From positions 323,295-387,294 of the forward strand of contig NZ_JBGFFE010000001.1 of the NCBI RefSeq assembly GCF_041224415.1: DNA of 64,000 bases, given 5' to 3'. Source of the stretch: Clostridium_B lapidicellarium (lineage in GTDB: Bacteria; Bacillota; Clostridia; Clostridiales; Clostridiaceae). Numbering within the stretch: position 1 is the stretch's first letter; every line of letters starts with the position of its first letter. Shown here piece by piece: positions 36,161-44,481 of the stretch. The notes beneath the pieces were generated by a model, which worked only from the letters and a program-made list of their open reading frames with translations, had not been told where the DNA came from and did no database searches. Position numbers and translations under genes: made by a program.

Positions 36161-37642
36161 TTAATGTCTCCCCCTAAATTTTTTCATGGAATTTCCCATC
36201 CTGATCTTGTTCTTATTCGGCATGGATTCAGGTCTTTTGTCCATATTCCACAATTGGCCCCTGATGAATATGTCCTTCAAATCGTTCTTTTTTAAGGAGA
36301 GGTACTGTACTCCAAAAGTATCCATTGAAAACAAATGCAGCAAGATCAAATACCAGCCTGCAGCTATACCCACAATTCCAAATATGTCTGCAAGTATTAT
36401 CATTGGAAACCTCGCTATACGTATGGAAAGTGACATGTCATAGTTTGGAATGACAAATGTTCCAATTACGGCAGTCCCCACGACCACGAGGGTGGCAGGA
36501 CTCACAAGCTTTGCCCTCAATGCAGCATCTCCGATTATAAACCCACCGACAAGGCTGAGAGTCTGACCTATTTTTCCGGGCAGCCTCAGCCCTCCTTCCC
36601 TCAGAAATTCCACTATCATTTCCATACACAATATTTCAATCAATGGAGTCAGCAAAAGTCCCTGTCTCGTGGATACCAGCGGGAGGAGAAATTTCACCGG
36701 TATAAGTTCCGAATTAAACTTTATAAATGACAGGTAGGCGGCAGGGAGAGTTATGACCAAAATAACAGCGAGAAGTCTCAGTATTCTGATCATGGAGGAC
36801 AGTATGCTTCTCTCGTAATAATCTTCCACTGCCTGAAAAAATTCTATGAACAATGCCGGTACCACAAGGGCATACGGTGTACCCTGACATAATATTGCGG
36901 CCCTTCCTTCCAATAAATCATTTATGACTATATCAGGTCTCTCCGTTGCAAAACACTGCGGAAACAAACTATATGGGTGGCCTTCTATATACTGTTCTAT
37001 TATACCTGCCCCCGTTATTGAATCCACATCTATAGAAGACAATCTGTCACGTATCTTCTCCATAACGCTCTCGTCTGCAATGCTGTCTACATACATCAGT
37101 TTTATATCCGTCTGCGTGTATTTCCCCAAAGTAAAATTTTCAATGGTCAGATCCTGGTGTTTTACCATCCTTCTGATCATGCTCACATTTGTCTCCAGGT
37201 TTTCCACAAAACCCTCTCTTGAACCTCTGACTGAATACTCATTTAAAGGTTCCGATATCTGCCTGTATTTTCCATCTTTTGTATCTATTACTATAAACTC
37301 GTCTACCTGCTCTATAATAAGCACGGTGTTTCCGCGCTTCATCGCAAATATGGCCTTGTTAGCGTCATTTTCTACGGATGTGCTGCTTGAAGTTATATAC
37401 TTCTTGCATATTATATCGCATATATCCGCCGACAGGCACAAATCACCCTTCACCTGCAGCATAAGAGGTTTCAATATATTTAAATTTATAGATTCCCTGT
37501 CGGCAAGAGAATCCACGTAGAGGAGCACGGCCTGTACTGGCAGCTTACTTCCTATCTCAAAATATCTTTTTATAACAGTATCCGTGTTTCCGAGTCCGTC
37601 AACAATCTTTTGTATATTGTCATTCATGTTGAAATCATCCAT
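36161..37642 (-). CDS. GerAA/GerKA-type spore germination protein (A subunit)
   Basis: A 493-residue GerA-family protein: a large hydrophilic N-terminal domain (about 1-285; GSREGFVENLETNVSMIRR, YVDSIADESVMEKIRDRL), then four to five membrane segments including PLIEILCMEMIVEFLREGG and GGFIIGDAALRAKLVSPATL. A subunits oligomerise into the ion-conducting part of the germinant receptor. The frame opens at GTG 37651, but ATG 37642 is better placed. First gene of the ger operon. Confidence 0.93.
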   Translation of the reverse strand: MDDFNMNDNIQKIVDGLGNTDTVIKRYFEIGSKLPVQAVLLYVDSLADRESINLNILKPLMLQVKGDLCLSADICDIICKKYITSSSTSVENDANKAIFAMKRGNTVLIIEQVDEFIVIDTKDGKYRQISEPLNEYSVRGSREGFVENLETNVSMIRRMVKHQDLTIENFTLGKYTQTDIKLMYVDSIADESVMEKIRDRLSSIDVDSITGAGIIEQYIEGHPYSLFPQCFATERPDIVINDLLEGRAAILCQGTPYALVVPALFIEFFQAVEDYYERSILSSMIRILRLLAVILVITLPAAYLSFIKFNSELIPVKFLLPLVSTRQGLLLTPLIEILCMEMIVEFLREGGLRLPGKIGQTLSLVGGFIIGDAALRAKLVSPATLVVVGTAVIGTFVIPNYDMSLSIRIARFPMIILADIFGIVGIAAGWYLILLHLFSMDTFGVQYLSLKKNDLKDIFIRGQLWNMDKRPESMPNKNKIRMGNSMKKFRGRH

Positions 37643-37694
37643 AAATATCACCCATGTTAGTTTTAGATTGTTTTAGATAAATTATGCAAATACT

Positions 37695-38621
37695 TCAAAA
37701 ATAAAAGCCGGTTTTATAAGATTTTACATCTCTGTCTATAATCTTTTCATCCCCACACAATCTTCCCACCAGCAGTGGAGAGTTTTCGTCATGCATCGAT
37801 AAACTTCTCTCAACAATATCACCGCTGGAATTTGCATAACAGTACAGACAGTTATGACCACAGCTGTTGTAAGCTCCTATATCGATGCTTTTCACACACC
37901 CGCATGCCTTTCTCTGATTGGGATCCTTTTCTACAGACAGCTTTTGTCCCACAATATGGGAAATCAGCTTATCATCTATGCATCTGCCATGGGAAATATT
38001 AAACCTGGACAAATCTATATCCTCCGAGCAAGTTTCAACGGTCAGATCATACCTAAATGCTATTTTCGAAAACTTTTCAGCCAGCTGAAACATGTCATTT
38101 TTCCCTATGGGTAAAACATTTATACTGCGTAAATTACGCTCGGTCTTCCTATATAAATCCAAAAAGCTAATAACACATTTATCAGTATAGGGACCCAATT
38201 TTTCAGCAAGATATTCAAAACATTTACAGTGGTACTCTTTAGTAAATCTATCAGTCAGCACTATTGGATCATATCTCCATATCACCCTGTCCCTGCCGAT
38301 TTTCAAGGATAGTTTAATGAAAGTGTCTATGAGATATTCTTTTCCGGGTACATTTTTCTCCAACGTTCTGTCATAGGGGTTCAAAGTAAATTGAAAATAA
38401 TAGTTGTACTCTCTGATTTCATCAAGCCTGTCAAGCATCTTCCCGGGATCTTTGGTCCAAAATGCTATACAATCCACAATTTCCGGATTTAAATTTATTT
38501 TGCCGACCTGTTTTGTATTAAATGGATTCCTTACCAGTACAAATCCCTCTTTTATTCTGTTGAAAAACCATTTGCTGTAAAAAGCCGGTATGTCTGTTCT
38601 TCTGCTTACACTCAGTATCAC
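37695..38621 (-). CDS. DUF1848 protein with radical-SAM-like cysteine motif
   Basis: A 308-residue DUF1848 protein. The N-terminus ILSVSRRTDIPAFYSKWF and FQFTLNPYDRTLE are family marks; the C-terminus has CGCVKSIDIGAYNS followed by CGHNCLYCYAN, a CxxxCxxC cluster-binding pattern like that of radical SAM enzymes or spore photoproduct lyase relatives. Function unknown. GTG 38621 is the start: GGAGGG lies 7 bases ahead and the protein then begins as in other family members. It is monocistronic. Confidence 0.9.
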   Translation of the reverse strand: MILSVSRRTDIPAFYSKWFFNRIKEGFVLVRNPFNTKQVGKINLNPEIVDCIAFWTKDPGKMLDRLDEIREYNYYFQFTLNPYDRTLEKNVPGKEYLIDTFIKLSLKIGRDRVIWRYDPIVLTDRFTKEYHCKCFEYLAEKLGPYTDKCVISFLDLYRKTERNLRSINVLPIGKNDMFQLAEKFSKIAFRYDLTVETCSEDIDLSRFNISHGRCIDDKLISHIVGQKLSVEKDPNQRKACGCVKSIDIGAYNSCGHNCLYCYANSSGDIVERSLSMHDENSPLLVGRLCGDEKIIDRDVKSYKTGFYF

Positions 38622-38770
38622 CCGATATCCCTCCATTTCTCACAAAATCTAGAATCAACCCAATTATACCAAAAAGTGCCGCTACTTTCACTTTTTGCTC
38701 TCCATCCACAAATTTGCTGCAAACCCGTATTAAAAAATCTGAATTTAATATATAATGGAAATATACTATC

Positions 38771-38896
38771 AAGTGATTCTCAGGTCCAGGTGGGTTCGCC
38801 TGCCGAACCTAAGAATCACCTTATCCAGACGCACAGCAGTGCTTATCTCCCACTTTGAGAAGCTGGGGGTATTAGCAATGGCAGCGTTCGGATAAA
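38771..38896 (+). repeat. structured dispersed element, long copy
   Basis: This 126-base element has two hairpin regions. GTGATTCT (38773-38780) pairs with AGAATCAC (38811-38818), with AGGT/ACCT inside. TTATCC...ACGC pairs with GCGT...GGATAA at the 3' end (12 positions, one mismatch), enclosing a CTCCCA-type hairpin. About 86 bases match 28278-28363 on the other strand. It lies upstream of the iminopeptidase ribosome binding site. It could be a small non-autonomous mobile element (IS200/IS605-like ends have hairpins) or a structured RNA. Confidence 0.65.
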
Positions 38897-38923
38897 TTTT
38901 TATCGCCAAAGGAGGATTTATTC

Positions 38924-39805
38924 ATGAAAATCACTGAAGGCTACATGCCATATCTGAAATACAAAACTTATTACCGCATAGTGGGAAAATGCACAGGAAA
39001 CAAAAAACCACTTCTGCTATTGCACGGCGGTCCCGGCTCCACACACAATTATTTTGAAGTGCTCGACAAAGCTGCAGAAGATGGACGTGCACTTATAATG
39101 TACGATCAATTGGGATGCGGATTGTCTTCAATACCTTCCCGCCCCAATCTATGGAACGCAGAAACATGGATTGAGGAATTAATCCAGCTTCGCAAATATC
39201 TCAACCTGGATGAAGTTCACCTGCTTGGTCAGTCCTGGGGCGGAATGATGGCAATTCAATATGCCTGCCAATACAAACCAAAGGGAATAAAGAGCTATAT
39301 ACTGGCCAGCACTCTGCCTTCCTCCACACTATGGAAAAAAGAACAGCGCCGGAGAATCAAATACCTTCCACAAAAAATGCAGAATGCCATCGCAGAAGCA
39401 GAAAAAACCGGGGACTATTCTTCAGAAAAATACAGAGAAGCCGAATCGGAATTCATGCTCCGCTACTGTGCAAGCCCGGTGAGTCCAGATTCCCCCGAAT
39501 GTTTAAGACGTCCGAAAACTGCCGGATCAGAATCCTATTTAACCGCATGGGGTCAAAATGAGTTTACTCCGACAGGTACATTAAAAGATTTTGATTTTCT
39601 GGAAGAAATTCAAAATATCCAGGAACCGTGTTTAATAACCAGCGGCCTTACTGATCTCTGCTCACCGCTTATTGCAAAAACAATGTATGACAAAATTCCC
39701 AATTCAGAATGGGAGTTATTTGAATTCAGCCGCCACATGGCTTTTGTAGAAGAAAACAAAAAATATATAAAAATACTGACCAACTGGTTAAACAAAAACG
39801 ACTGA
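38924..39805 (+). CDS. pip: proline iminopeptidase (alpha/beta hydrolase, S33)
   Basis: A 293-residue alpha/beta hydrolase with oxyanion motif LLLHGGPGSTHNYF, YDQLGCGLSS, nucleophile S104 in LLGQSWGGMMA, an acid in SGLTDLCSP and catalytic His in FSRHMAFVE. HGGPG is diagnostic of the proline iminopeptidase family, which releases N-terminal proline from peptides. This would feed proline to the proline reductase encoded 17 kb away (inference). AGGAGG precedes the ATG; the structured element lies in its leader region. Confidence 0.92.
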   Translation: MKITEGYMPYLKYKTYYRIVGKCTGNKKPLLLLHGGPGSTHNYFEVLDKAAEDGRALIMYDQLGCGLSSIPSRPNLWNAETWIEELIQLRKYLNLDEVHLLGQSWGGMMAIQYACQYKPKGIKSYILASTLPSSTLWKKEQRRRIKYLPQKMQNAIAEAEKTGDYSSEKYREAESEFMLRYCASPVSPDSPECLRRPKTAGSESYLTAWGQNEFTPTGTLKDFDFLEEIQNIQEPCLITSGLTDLCSPLIAKTMYDKIPNSEWELFEFSRHMAFVEENKKYIKILTNWLNKND

Positions 39806-39862
39806 CCGTAAAATAGGCGGATATAAATCTCCACACAGCTGCATGCCAAAGGGATAGCATGG

Positions 39863-40162
39863 TTGCTTGTCCAGAACTGCTGAGGCTGAAGAAGATGCTT
39901 GTCCGACGCTGTTCTTGTTTAGAACTGCCGGGATTGAAGAAGATGCTTGTCCCACGCTGTTCTTGTTTACACTTTATTCACAATGTCTAAGAGCAGCTTG
40001 TCTCTTTCAGTTCAGGTGGATTCTAGGCAATTGCCTTGGCACCAGGGATATCAGGACTTATGGTTTGGCTTAAAAAGCAGCTGAACGTTTGGAAGGTTTA
40101 TTCACAATTTATTCATGACCCCCGGGGGTTGCATGTCCACTCGAGTAAGCCGGGCAAAAATC
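39863..40162 (+). repeat. dispersed repeat copy A (300 bp)
   Basis: It is composed of GCTTGTCC units (39865, 39897, 39945), a body from TTTACACTTTATTCACAAT to the palindrome ACCCCCGGGGGT (40108-40119), and a TTGCATGTCCAC tail. It aligns without gaps to copy B (41458-41757) with about five substitutions in 300 bases. The open frames inside it are not convincing genes. Confidence 0.92.
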
Positions 40163-40201
40163 GCAGGGGTTGCATATCCACCCGAGCACACCCGAGCAAA
40201 A

Positions 40202-40229
40202 AAGAATCGCCAAAATCTTGGCGATTCTT
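40202..40229 (-). terminator. terminator of hsp20
   Basis: Arms AAGAATCGCCAA (40202-40213) and TTGGCGATTCTT (40218-40229) form a 12-bp stem; on the minus strand a T-run follows, about 140 bases after the hsp20 stop. Confidence 0.8.
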
Positions 40230-40369
40230 CCATATCTCTATAAAGGACTGTCCTTTTTATTTGTATATATTCTTGTTTAATCAGAAGTTAATTCATATGC
40301 TGAAGTTGCCTGGACACTTGCGGCAGTTGTCCGGGCTCCAAAATATAACAATTAGAAATGATCTGTCAA

Positions 40370-40813
40370 TTACTGAATTTCAATCTTTTCTGTCCTATTC
40401 TGACCTTTTCCGACTTTTGGAAGTACAATCTTCAAAACTCCATCTTTGAAGGAAGCTGTTATATCACTGTCTTTTACATTGTCTATATAGAAACTTCTCC
40501 TGAGTTCTCCATAATTTCTCTCACGCCTTACATACCCTTTGCCTTTGTCTTCCCTGTTGTCCTCTTTTTTTGCAGATATTGTAAGGTAATTGTCATCAAA
40601 GCTCAAATCTATAGCATCTTTTTTCACTCCTGGAAGATCTGCTTCAACTACATAGGAATCATCATTATCTTTAAGGTCAACCTTAAAACCCTTGCCGAAT
40701 CTATCTACCGTTGGTGTAAAGAAATCGTTGTTGAAAAATGAATCTACAAAATTCCTGAACGCATCACCTGGACTTAAGAAATTATCTCTTTCAAATGGAA
40801 CCATATCAAACAT
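40370..40813 (-). CDS. Hsp20/alpha-crystallin small heat-shock protein
   Basis: A 147-residue small heat-shock protein with a short N-terminal arm, an alpha-crystallin domain (about 45-140; VDLKDNDDSYVVEADLPGV, YLTISAKKE, RRSFYIDNV, ASFKDGVLKIVLPK) and the C-terminal IEIQ tail in place of a full IxI motif. It holds unfolding proteins in soluble form during heat stress. AAGGAGG lies before ATG 40813. A perfect CtsR operator lies upstream. The gene sits between two nearly identical direct repeats, A and B. Confidence 0.95.
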   Translation of the reverse strand: MFDMVPFERDNFLSPGDAFRNFVDSFFNNDFFTPTVDRFGKGFKVDLKDNDDSYVVEADLPGVKKDAIDLSFDDNYLTISAKKEDNREDKGKGYVRRERNYGELRRSFYIDNVKDSDITASFKDGVLKIVLPKVGKGQNRTEKIEIQ

Positions 40814-40884
40814 GGTACATACCTCCTTTTACACTATACATGATTTTCCACCGACTGCTTTCTATCGGTTATCCTTAGTACAGT

Positions 40885-40917
40885 ATTATAATACAATAAA
40901 GGTCAAAGAAAGTCAAA
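40885..40917 (-). promoter_or_regulatory. hsp20 promoter with CtsR operator
   Basis: The plus strand at 40901-40917 reads GGTCAAAGAAAGTCAAA, an exact match to the CtsR heptad repeat (RGTCAAA-N3-RGTCAAA). It overlaps TTGACT/TTGACC -35 candidates of the leftward promoter, whose -10 is TATAAT or the adjacent TATTAT (40885-40892). CtsR would repress hsp20 at normal temperature. No CIRCE element is seen. Confidence 0.85.
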
Positions 40918-41202
40918 GTCTAAAAAATATAGATTTTCAGTTTAATTGACAGCTATTTTCAGCACAAATAGCATAATTTATCCATGTCAAAAAATAAGTA
41001 TATTTTTCAAATATGTAAATGTTTTTCCGGCAACTGGTAAAATCTTTTTATAAATCCTAAAAACATTATCAAATCTGGAAGAAAATCCATAGCCTCAACT
41101 GCGATTGTCTGGAAACTTCTTGAAGGAAAAATTACCTGAAGTCTGCTCATTTGAATTTAAAAAACTGTTTGAAAATGAAGAAAATGATGTGAAAATTAGC
41201 AG
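40918..41202. other. intergenic A/T-rich stretch upstream of the repeat array
   Basis: No gene, hairpin or promoter I would defend. A 60-codon open frame from 41105 continues into the repeat array and is probably chance. Confidence 0.4.
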
Positions 41203-41457
41203 GTTGCTTGTCCAATCGGAAATAAGAGATGAAAAATATTTATCCAATGCTGCTGGGCTTGAAAGGATGATTCTCAAATATTGCTGAACTCAAGGAGGGC
41301 CGCTTGTCCAATACCGTTGATTTTAAATGACATGCTTGTCCAGCTGAAAATGAGAAATGAAAACTGCCTGTCCACTGTCGCTGAATTTAAGGAAGATTGC
41401 TTGTTAATGCCGCTGAGCTCAAAGAAGGGGCTGTTCAGACGGAAATTGACTTGAAAA
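41203..41457 (+). repeat. imperfect tandem array of ~32-bp GCTTGTCC units
   Basis: Consecutive units start GCTTGTCC or a one- to two-base variant: near 41205, 41302, 41334, 41366 (GCCTGTCC) and 41399 (GCTTGTTA), then a 29-base unit beginning CTGTTCAG before copy B. Spacings of 32, 32, 33 and 32 bases are preserved while the unit bodies diverge; bodies tend to read CTGA...TTAA/TGAAGAAGAT. The array leads straight into repeat copy B, which opens with the same units. Confidence 0.75.
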
Positions 41458-41757
41458 TTGCTTGTCCAGCACTGCTGAGGCTGAAGAAGATGCTTGTCCG
41501 ACGCTGTTCTTGTTTAGAACTGCCGGGATTGAAGAAGATGCTTGTCCCACGCTGTTCTTGTTTACACTTTATTCACAATGTCTAAGAGCAGCTTGTCTCT
41601 TTCAGTTCAGGTGGATTCTAGGCAATTGCCTTGGCACCAGGGATATCAGGACTTATGGTTTGGCTTAAAAAGCAGCTGAACGTTTGGAGGATTTATTCAC
41701 AATTTGTTCATGACCCCCGGGGGTTGCATGTCCACCCGAGTAAGCCGGGCAAAAATC
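41458..41757 (+). repeat. dispersed repeat copy B (300 bp)
   Basis: Gap-free match to copy A (39863-40162), about 98% identical. The palindrome ACCCCCGGGGGT is at 41713-41724. It lies between hsp20's upstream region and the 3' end of the flagellin-like gene, in the same orientation as copy A, so A and B are direct repeats about 1.6 kb apart. Confidence 0.92.
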
Positions 41758-41797
41758 ACAGCAAAATTGCAGACATGACACGTCCAATTTATCCAAT

Positions 41798-42628
41798 CTA
41801 TGCCAAAAGTGCTGAAGTCCTTTTTTCATCCAAGTTGGAACTTTGGCAGTAAAGAGATTCTGATGCATTTTTAAGAATATTTTTAGAACTGTTTATAATT
41901 TCATTTTCAGTATATACATCAATTTTTTTCAAATCTGCCAGACCCTTGGCCGCCATTTCCACCATCATATCCTGGTACATGGCATTATTTACTACGGAAA
42001 CCATCTGACTTTTTATTTCATCAAAAGCATCATTCAGAGGTTTTATAAGCTTCTTTTCTATTTCAGCCGTGTTTTCAAGTATTGATGCAATACTTAAATC
42101 TGCTTCTATATGTATGCTATTGTCATTTTCACTTTTATGACTGTTATTTCCATAAAAATCCATACTTATATCCAGGTTTCCCTTTACTACAATATTTGAG
42201 CCATGGCTGGTCTCCATGCTGACCTGTCTACCTGCAAATGCACTTTTATAACCAAAGGTGTCATTCATTATATTATCCATGTTATTTATAATCTCTTTTG
42301 CACTCTTTTCTATTTTCCCCTTTTCATCTTCCGTACAATTGACGTCATTATATTTTTCGGACAACTTTTTCAAATCTTGGGACATGCTTTTCAGCTCATC
42401 TACAGCCTTCCTTTTCTGTTGAAGAAGTGACATCCCGTCTTGTATATGATTTTCAGCCAGCTGCCCTTTTCTAAGCTGAGTTTTTAGCTGATCCACTTTG
42501 AAATCATCAGCCTCAAAAGGTTTTTGCTCTCTCATTTTCTCATTTAAATTGCACAGTGCATTTTTATTCTTTATACGGGTATTCATCATCTTATTTCTGT
42601 TTATAACCCTTGAAATAATATTAATCAT
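41798..42628 (-). CDS. divergent flagellin-like protein
   Basis: A 276-residue helical protein. The N-terminus MINIISRVINRNKMMNTRIK and the segment ENHIQDGMSLLQ...AVDELKSMSQDLKKLSEKYN resemble the flagellin D0/D1 helices, and the C-terminal ASESLYCQSSNLDEKRTSAL resembles the closing helix. The middle (about 130-200) has a short beta-rich insert. Compared with true flagellin the conserved Asn/Gln/Arg positions are poor and no flagellar genes are nearby, so it may be an orphan structural or surface protein. A GGGGAAAG site precedes the ATG. The 3' end lies 40 bases from repeat copy B. Confidence 0.5.
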   Translation of the reverse strand: MINIISRVINRNKMMNTRIKNKNALCNLNEKMREQKPFEADDFKVDQLKTQLRKGQLAENHIQDGMSLLQQKRKAVDELKSMSQDLKKLSEKYNDVNCTEDEKGKIEKSAKEIINNMDNIMNDTFGYKSAFAGRQVSMETSHGSNIVVKGNLDISMDFYGNNSHKSENDNSIHIEADLSIASILENTAEIEKKLIKPLNDAFDEIKSQMVSVVNNAMYQDMMVEMAAKGLADLKKIDVYTENEIINSSKNILKNASESLYCQSSNLDEKRTSALLA

Positions 42629-42785
42629 CTTAAGCTTTCCCCTTTTAACAATTTACTTTATTATCGTCCTCTAGTTTCAATACATTATCTCTAATTTTTA
42701 TATAATAACTTCTTCAACATAATTTATTATTCATTTTAAGTAGTGTAAACAAAGATGTGGGCTTTTTGCTAAGCTCTTGTAAAAT

Positions 42786-43085
42786 TCAGTTTTTCATTAA
42801 ATTCATATTATGCATTATAAAATTCAAGTATATGCTCTGCAAATTTTTTGCTTCAAATTTTACGACAAGCATATCAAACAATTTTATATGATGTGTTTTT
42901 ATATTATTGAATATTTCCAGGGCAAGTTTTTCATCATGCACATGGAAAGTTCTATTTCTGTCAATCATCATGGATATCTATTCATCCCCATCTGCAATAA
43001 GGCCCTGTTTAAATGCCAATCTTATAGTGTTTCTTGGACTTGCGGCACCTTCTATACCTTCATATCTCTTTTTGATATATTTCCC
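42786..43085 (-). pseudogene. HI0074-family nucleotidyltransferase substrate-binding protein, remnant
   Basis: On the minus strand, YIKKRYEGIEGAASPRNTIR and LAFKQGLIADGDE are followed by an in-frame TAG, then ISMMIDRNRTFHVHDEKLA and an LFDMLVVKF ending. Together these are the C-terminal two-thirds of the HI0074/MNT-partner family. The TAG stands where the family normally has Trp (TGG). Upstream, the frame meets a TAA and the N-terminus is not recognisable. The nucleotidyltransferase partner gene is absent. Confidence 0.75.
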
Positions 43086-43196
43086 ATATCTAATTTTATC
43101 CCCAATTTATCTTCAAGTTTCAAAGAATCACCCCATTTGTACGCCTTAGATACTTTTAGCTCCATTATACAAGTAAATATTGCTTATGATGATCAA

Positions 43197-44279
43197 TTAC
43201 GCCTTGATACCTTTGCCTTTGCGGTATTTATTGTCCATATTCACTTCTTCAAAGGTGCTCATGTTATTGATGATGGCCATGGCATTGCCAACGATTCCCA
43301 TGGCAATTGGGCAGCCAGTGCCCTCTCCAAGGCGCATGCCGAGATTCAGCATCGGTTTTAATTTCATCGCCTCTGCCGCAAGCTTGTACGCAGGTTCTTC
43401 CGAAATATGGGATGGAATCATAAATTCCCTTGTAAGGGGATTGAATTTATATGCCAGCAGTGCTGCAGCGATTGAAATCACGCCATCGATAATCACCGGT
43501 TTTCGGTAATAGGCCGCTCCTATGTATAATCCCGTCATTGCCGCAATATCAAGGCCTCCCACCTTGGAAAGGATGTCGACAATGTCATCCGCATCGGGTT
43601 TATGCATAGCAAGTGCTCCGGTAATCACTCGCTTTTTATTTTCAAAAGCTTTGTCGCTCAGGCCGCCGCCTCTTCCCACGGCTTTTTCGGTATTGTTTAT
43701 TCCAAGTGCCGCCATTATACAGGCTGCTGCAGTGGAGGTGTTGCCCATTCCGACCTCGCCAGCTCCGATGATATCGCAGCCTTCACTGGATGCAGATTTT
43801 GCAAATTCAAAACCCACTTCTATTGCTTTTAAAGCGATTTCACGGCTCATAGCCTTCTCTTTGTAAAAATTGTTAGTTCCATTTGGCATAAGCCTCCTGT
43901 CGTAAATATGAGGATCTTCAATTCCACCGATAATGCCCATGTCAACAAGCCGGAGGTCCACATTGTTGTACTCGCAAAGAACATTTATACCGCATTTTTT
44001 CCCTGAAGCATAACCACGCATTAAAAAGTTTGTAAAATATTGTGGAGCAGCAGTAACACCTTCCGCACAGATGCCATTATCCGCTCCAAATACAAAATGT
44101 ACTCTTTTCTCCACACTGCTTTTTACCCTGCCTGTAATACCTGCCATCTGAATGCTAATGCTTTCAAGCACACCTAAACTACCTGCCGGTTTTACAAGAT
44201 CATCCTGCAGATTGCGTGCATGCTCAGCCGCTTCTGCATCCAACCCCGTAATTTTTTTTGAAATTTCTTTAAGTATCAT
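43197..44279 (-). CDS. cobT: nicotinate-nucleotide-dimethylbenzimidazole phosphoribosyltransferase
   Basis: A 360-residue CobT. Marks are LVKPAGSLGVLESISIQMAG at the N-terminus, FGADNGICAEGVTAAP, IIGAGEVGMGNTSTAAA and the catalytic glutamate in NLGMRLGEGTGCPIA. It makes alpha-ribazole 5'-phosphate from nicotinate mononucleotide and dimethylbenzimidazole (or related bases) for the lower ligand of cobamides. GGGGGAAG precedes the ATG. It is monocistronic, with no cobalamin riboswitch in its leader. Confidence 0.95.
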   Translation of the reverse strand: MILKEISKKITGLDAEAAEHARNLQDDLVKPAGSLGVLESISIQMAGITGRVKSSVEKRVHFVFGADNGICAEGVTAAPQYFTNFLMRGYASGKKCGINVLCEYNNVDLRLVDMGIIGGIEDPHIYDRRLMPNGTNNFYKEKAMSREIALKAIEVGFEFAKSASSEGCDIIGAGEVGMGNTSTAAACIMAALGINNTEKAVGRGGGLSDKAFENKKRVITGALAMHKPDADDIVDILSKVGGLDIAAMTGLYIGAAYYRKPVIIDGVISIAAALLAYKFNPLTREFMIPSHISEEPAYKLAAEAMKLKPMLNLGMRLGEGTGCPIAMGIVGNAMAIINNMSTFEEVNMDNKYRKGKGIKA

Positions 44280-44360
44280 TTTACTTCCCCCAATATTTTT
44301 AAATTTATGATGAACCGGCTTTTTCCTTAAAGTCTGAACACTCGGTTATCTACTTATTTT

Positions 44361-44369
44361 ATTATAGCA
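44361..44369 (-). promoter_or_regulatory. extended -10 promoter of cobT
   Basis: On the minus strand TGCTATAAT is an extended -10 element about 80 bases before the cobT start. A convincing -35 at normal spacing is not visible. Confidence 0.5.
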
Positions 44370-44481
44370 GATTCCTATTAGTCCCGGCATCAATTTTTAA
44401 TTTATAGTTTGTGTCAAAACGGACAATTTCCTTTCCTCAATGCATGATACCATCGGGGCCTAAAAATGACATACGACCGGT

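Larger units (their letters stand above)
39806..40369. other. intergenic region with repeat copy A between pip and hsp20
   Basis: No credible gene. It holds repeat copy A (39863-40162), a second TTGCATATCC-type unit near 40169-40178, the hsp20 terminator (40202-40229), and about 140 A/T-rich bases without further recognisable features. Confidence 0.6.

Noticed and set aside
39867..40073. 68-codon open frame in repeat copy A, with an identical-looking frame at 41462-41668 in copy B
   Set aside because: The frame is open only because the two repeats are nearly identical; there is no ribosome binding site, no recognisable family, and the related copies C and D do not keep it.
41105..41287. 60-codon frame running into the GCTTGTCC array
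   Set aside because: The composition follows the repeat units and there is no initiation signal; overlapping frames on the other strand are equally open.
41203..41540. Array of spaced repeats considered as a CRISPR
   Set aside because: The conserved part is only about 8-12 bases, the intervening sequence is itself related between units, and no cas genes are in the window.
44280..44481. Cobalamin riboswitch sought upstream of cobT
   Set aside because: No B12-box-like sequence or long structured leader is visible.
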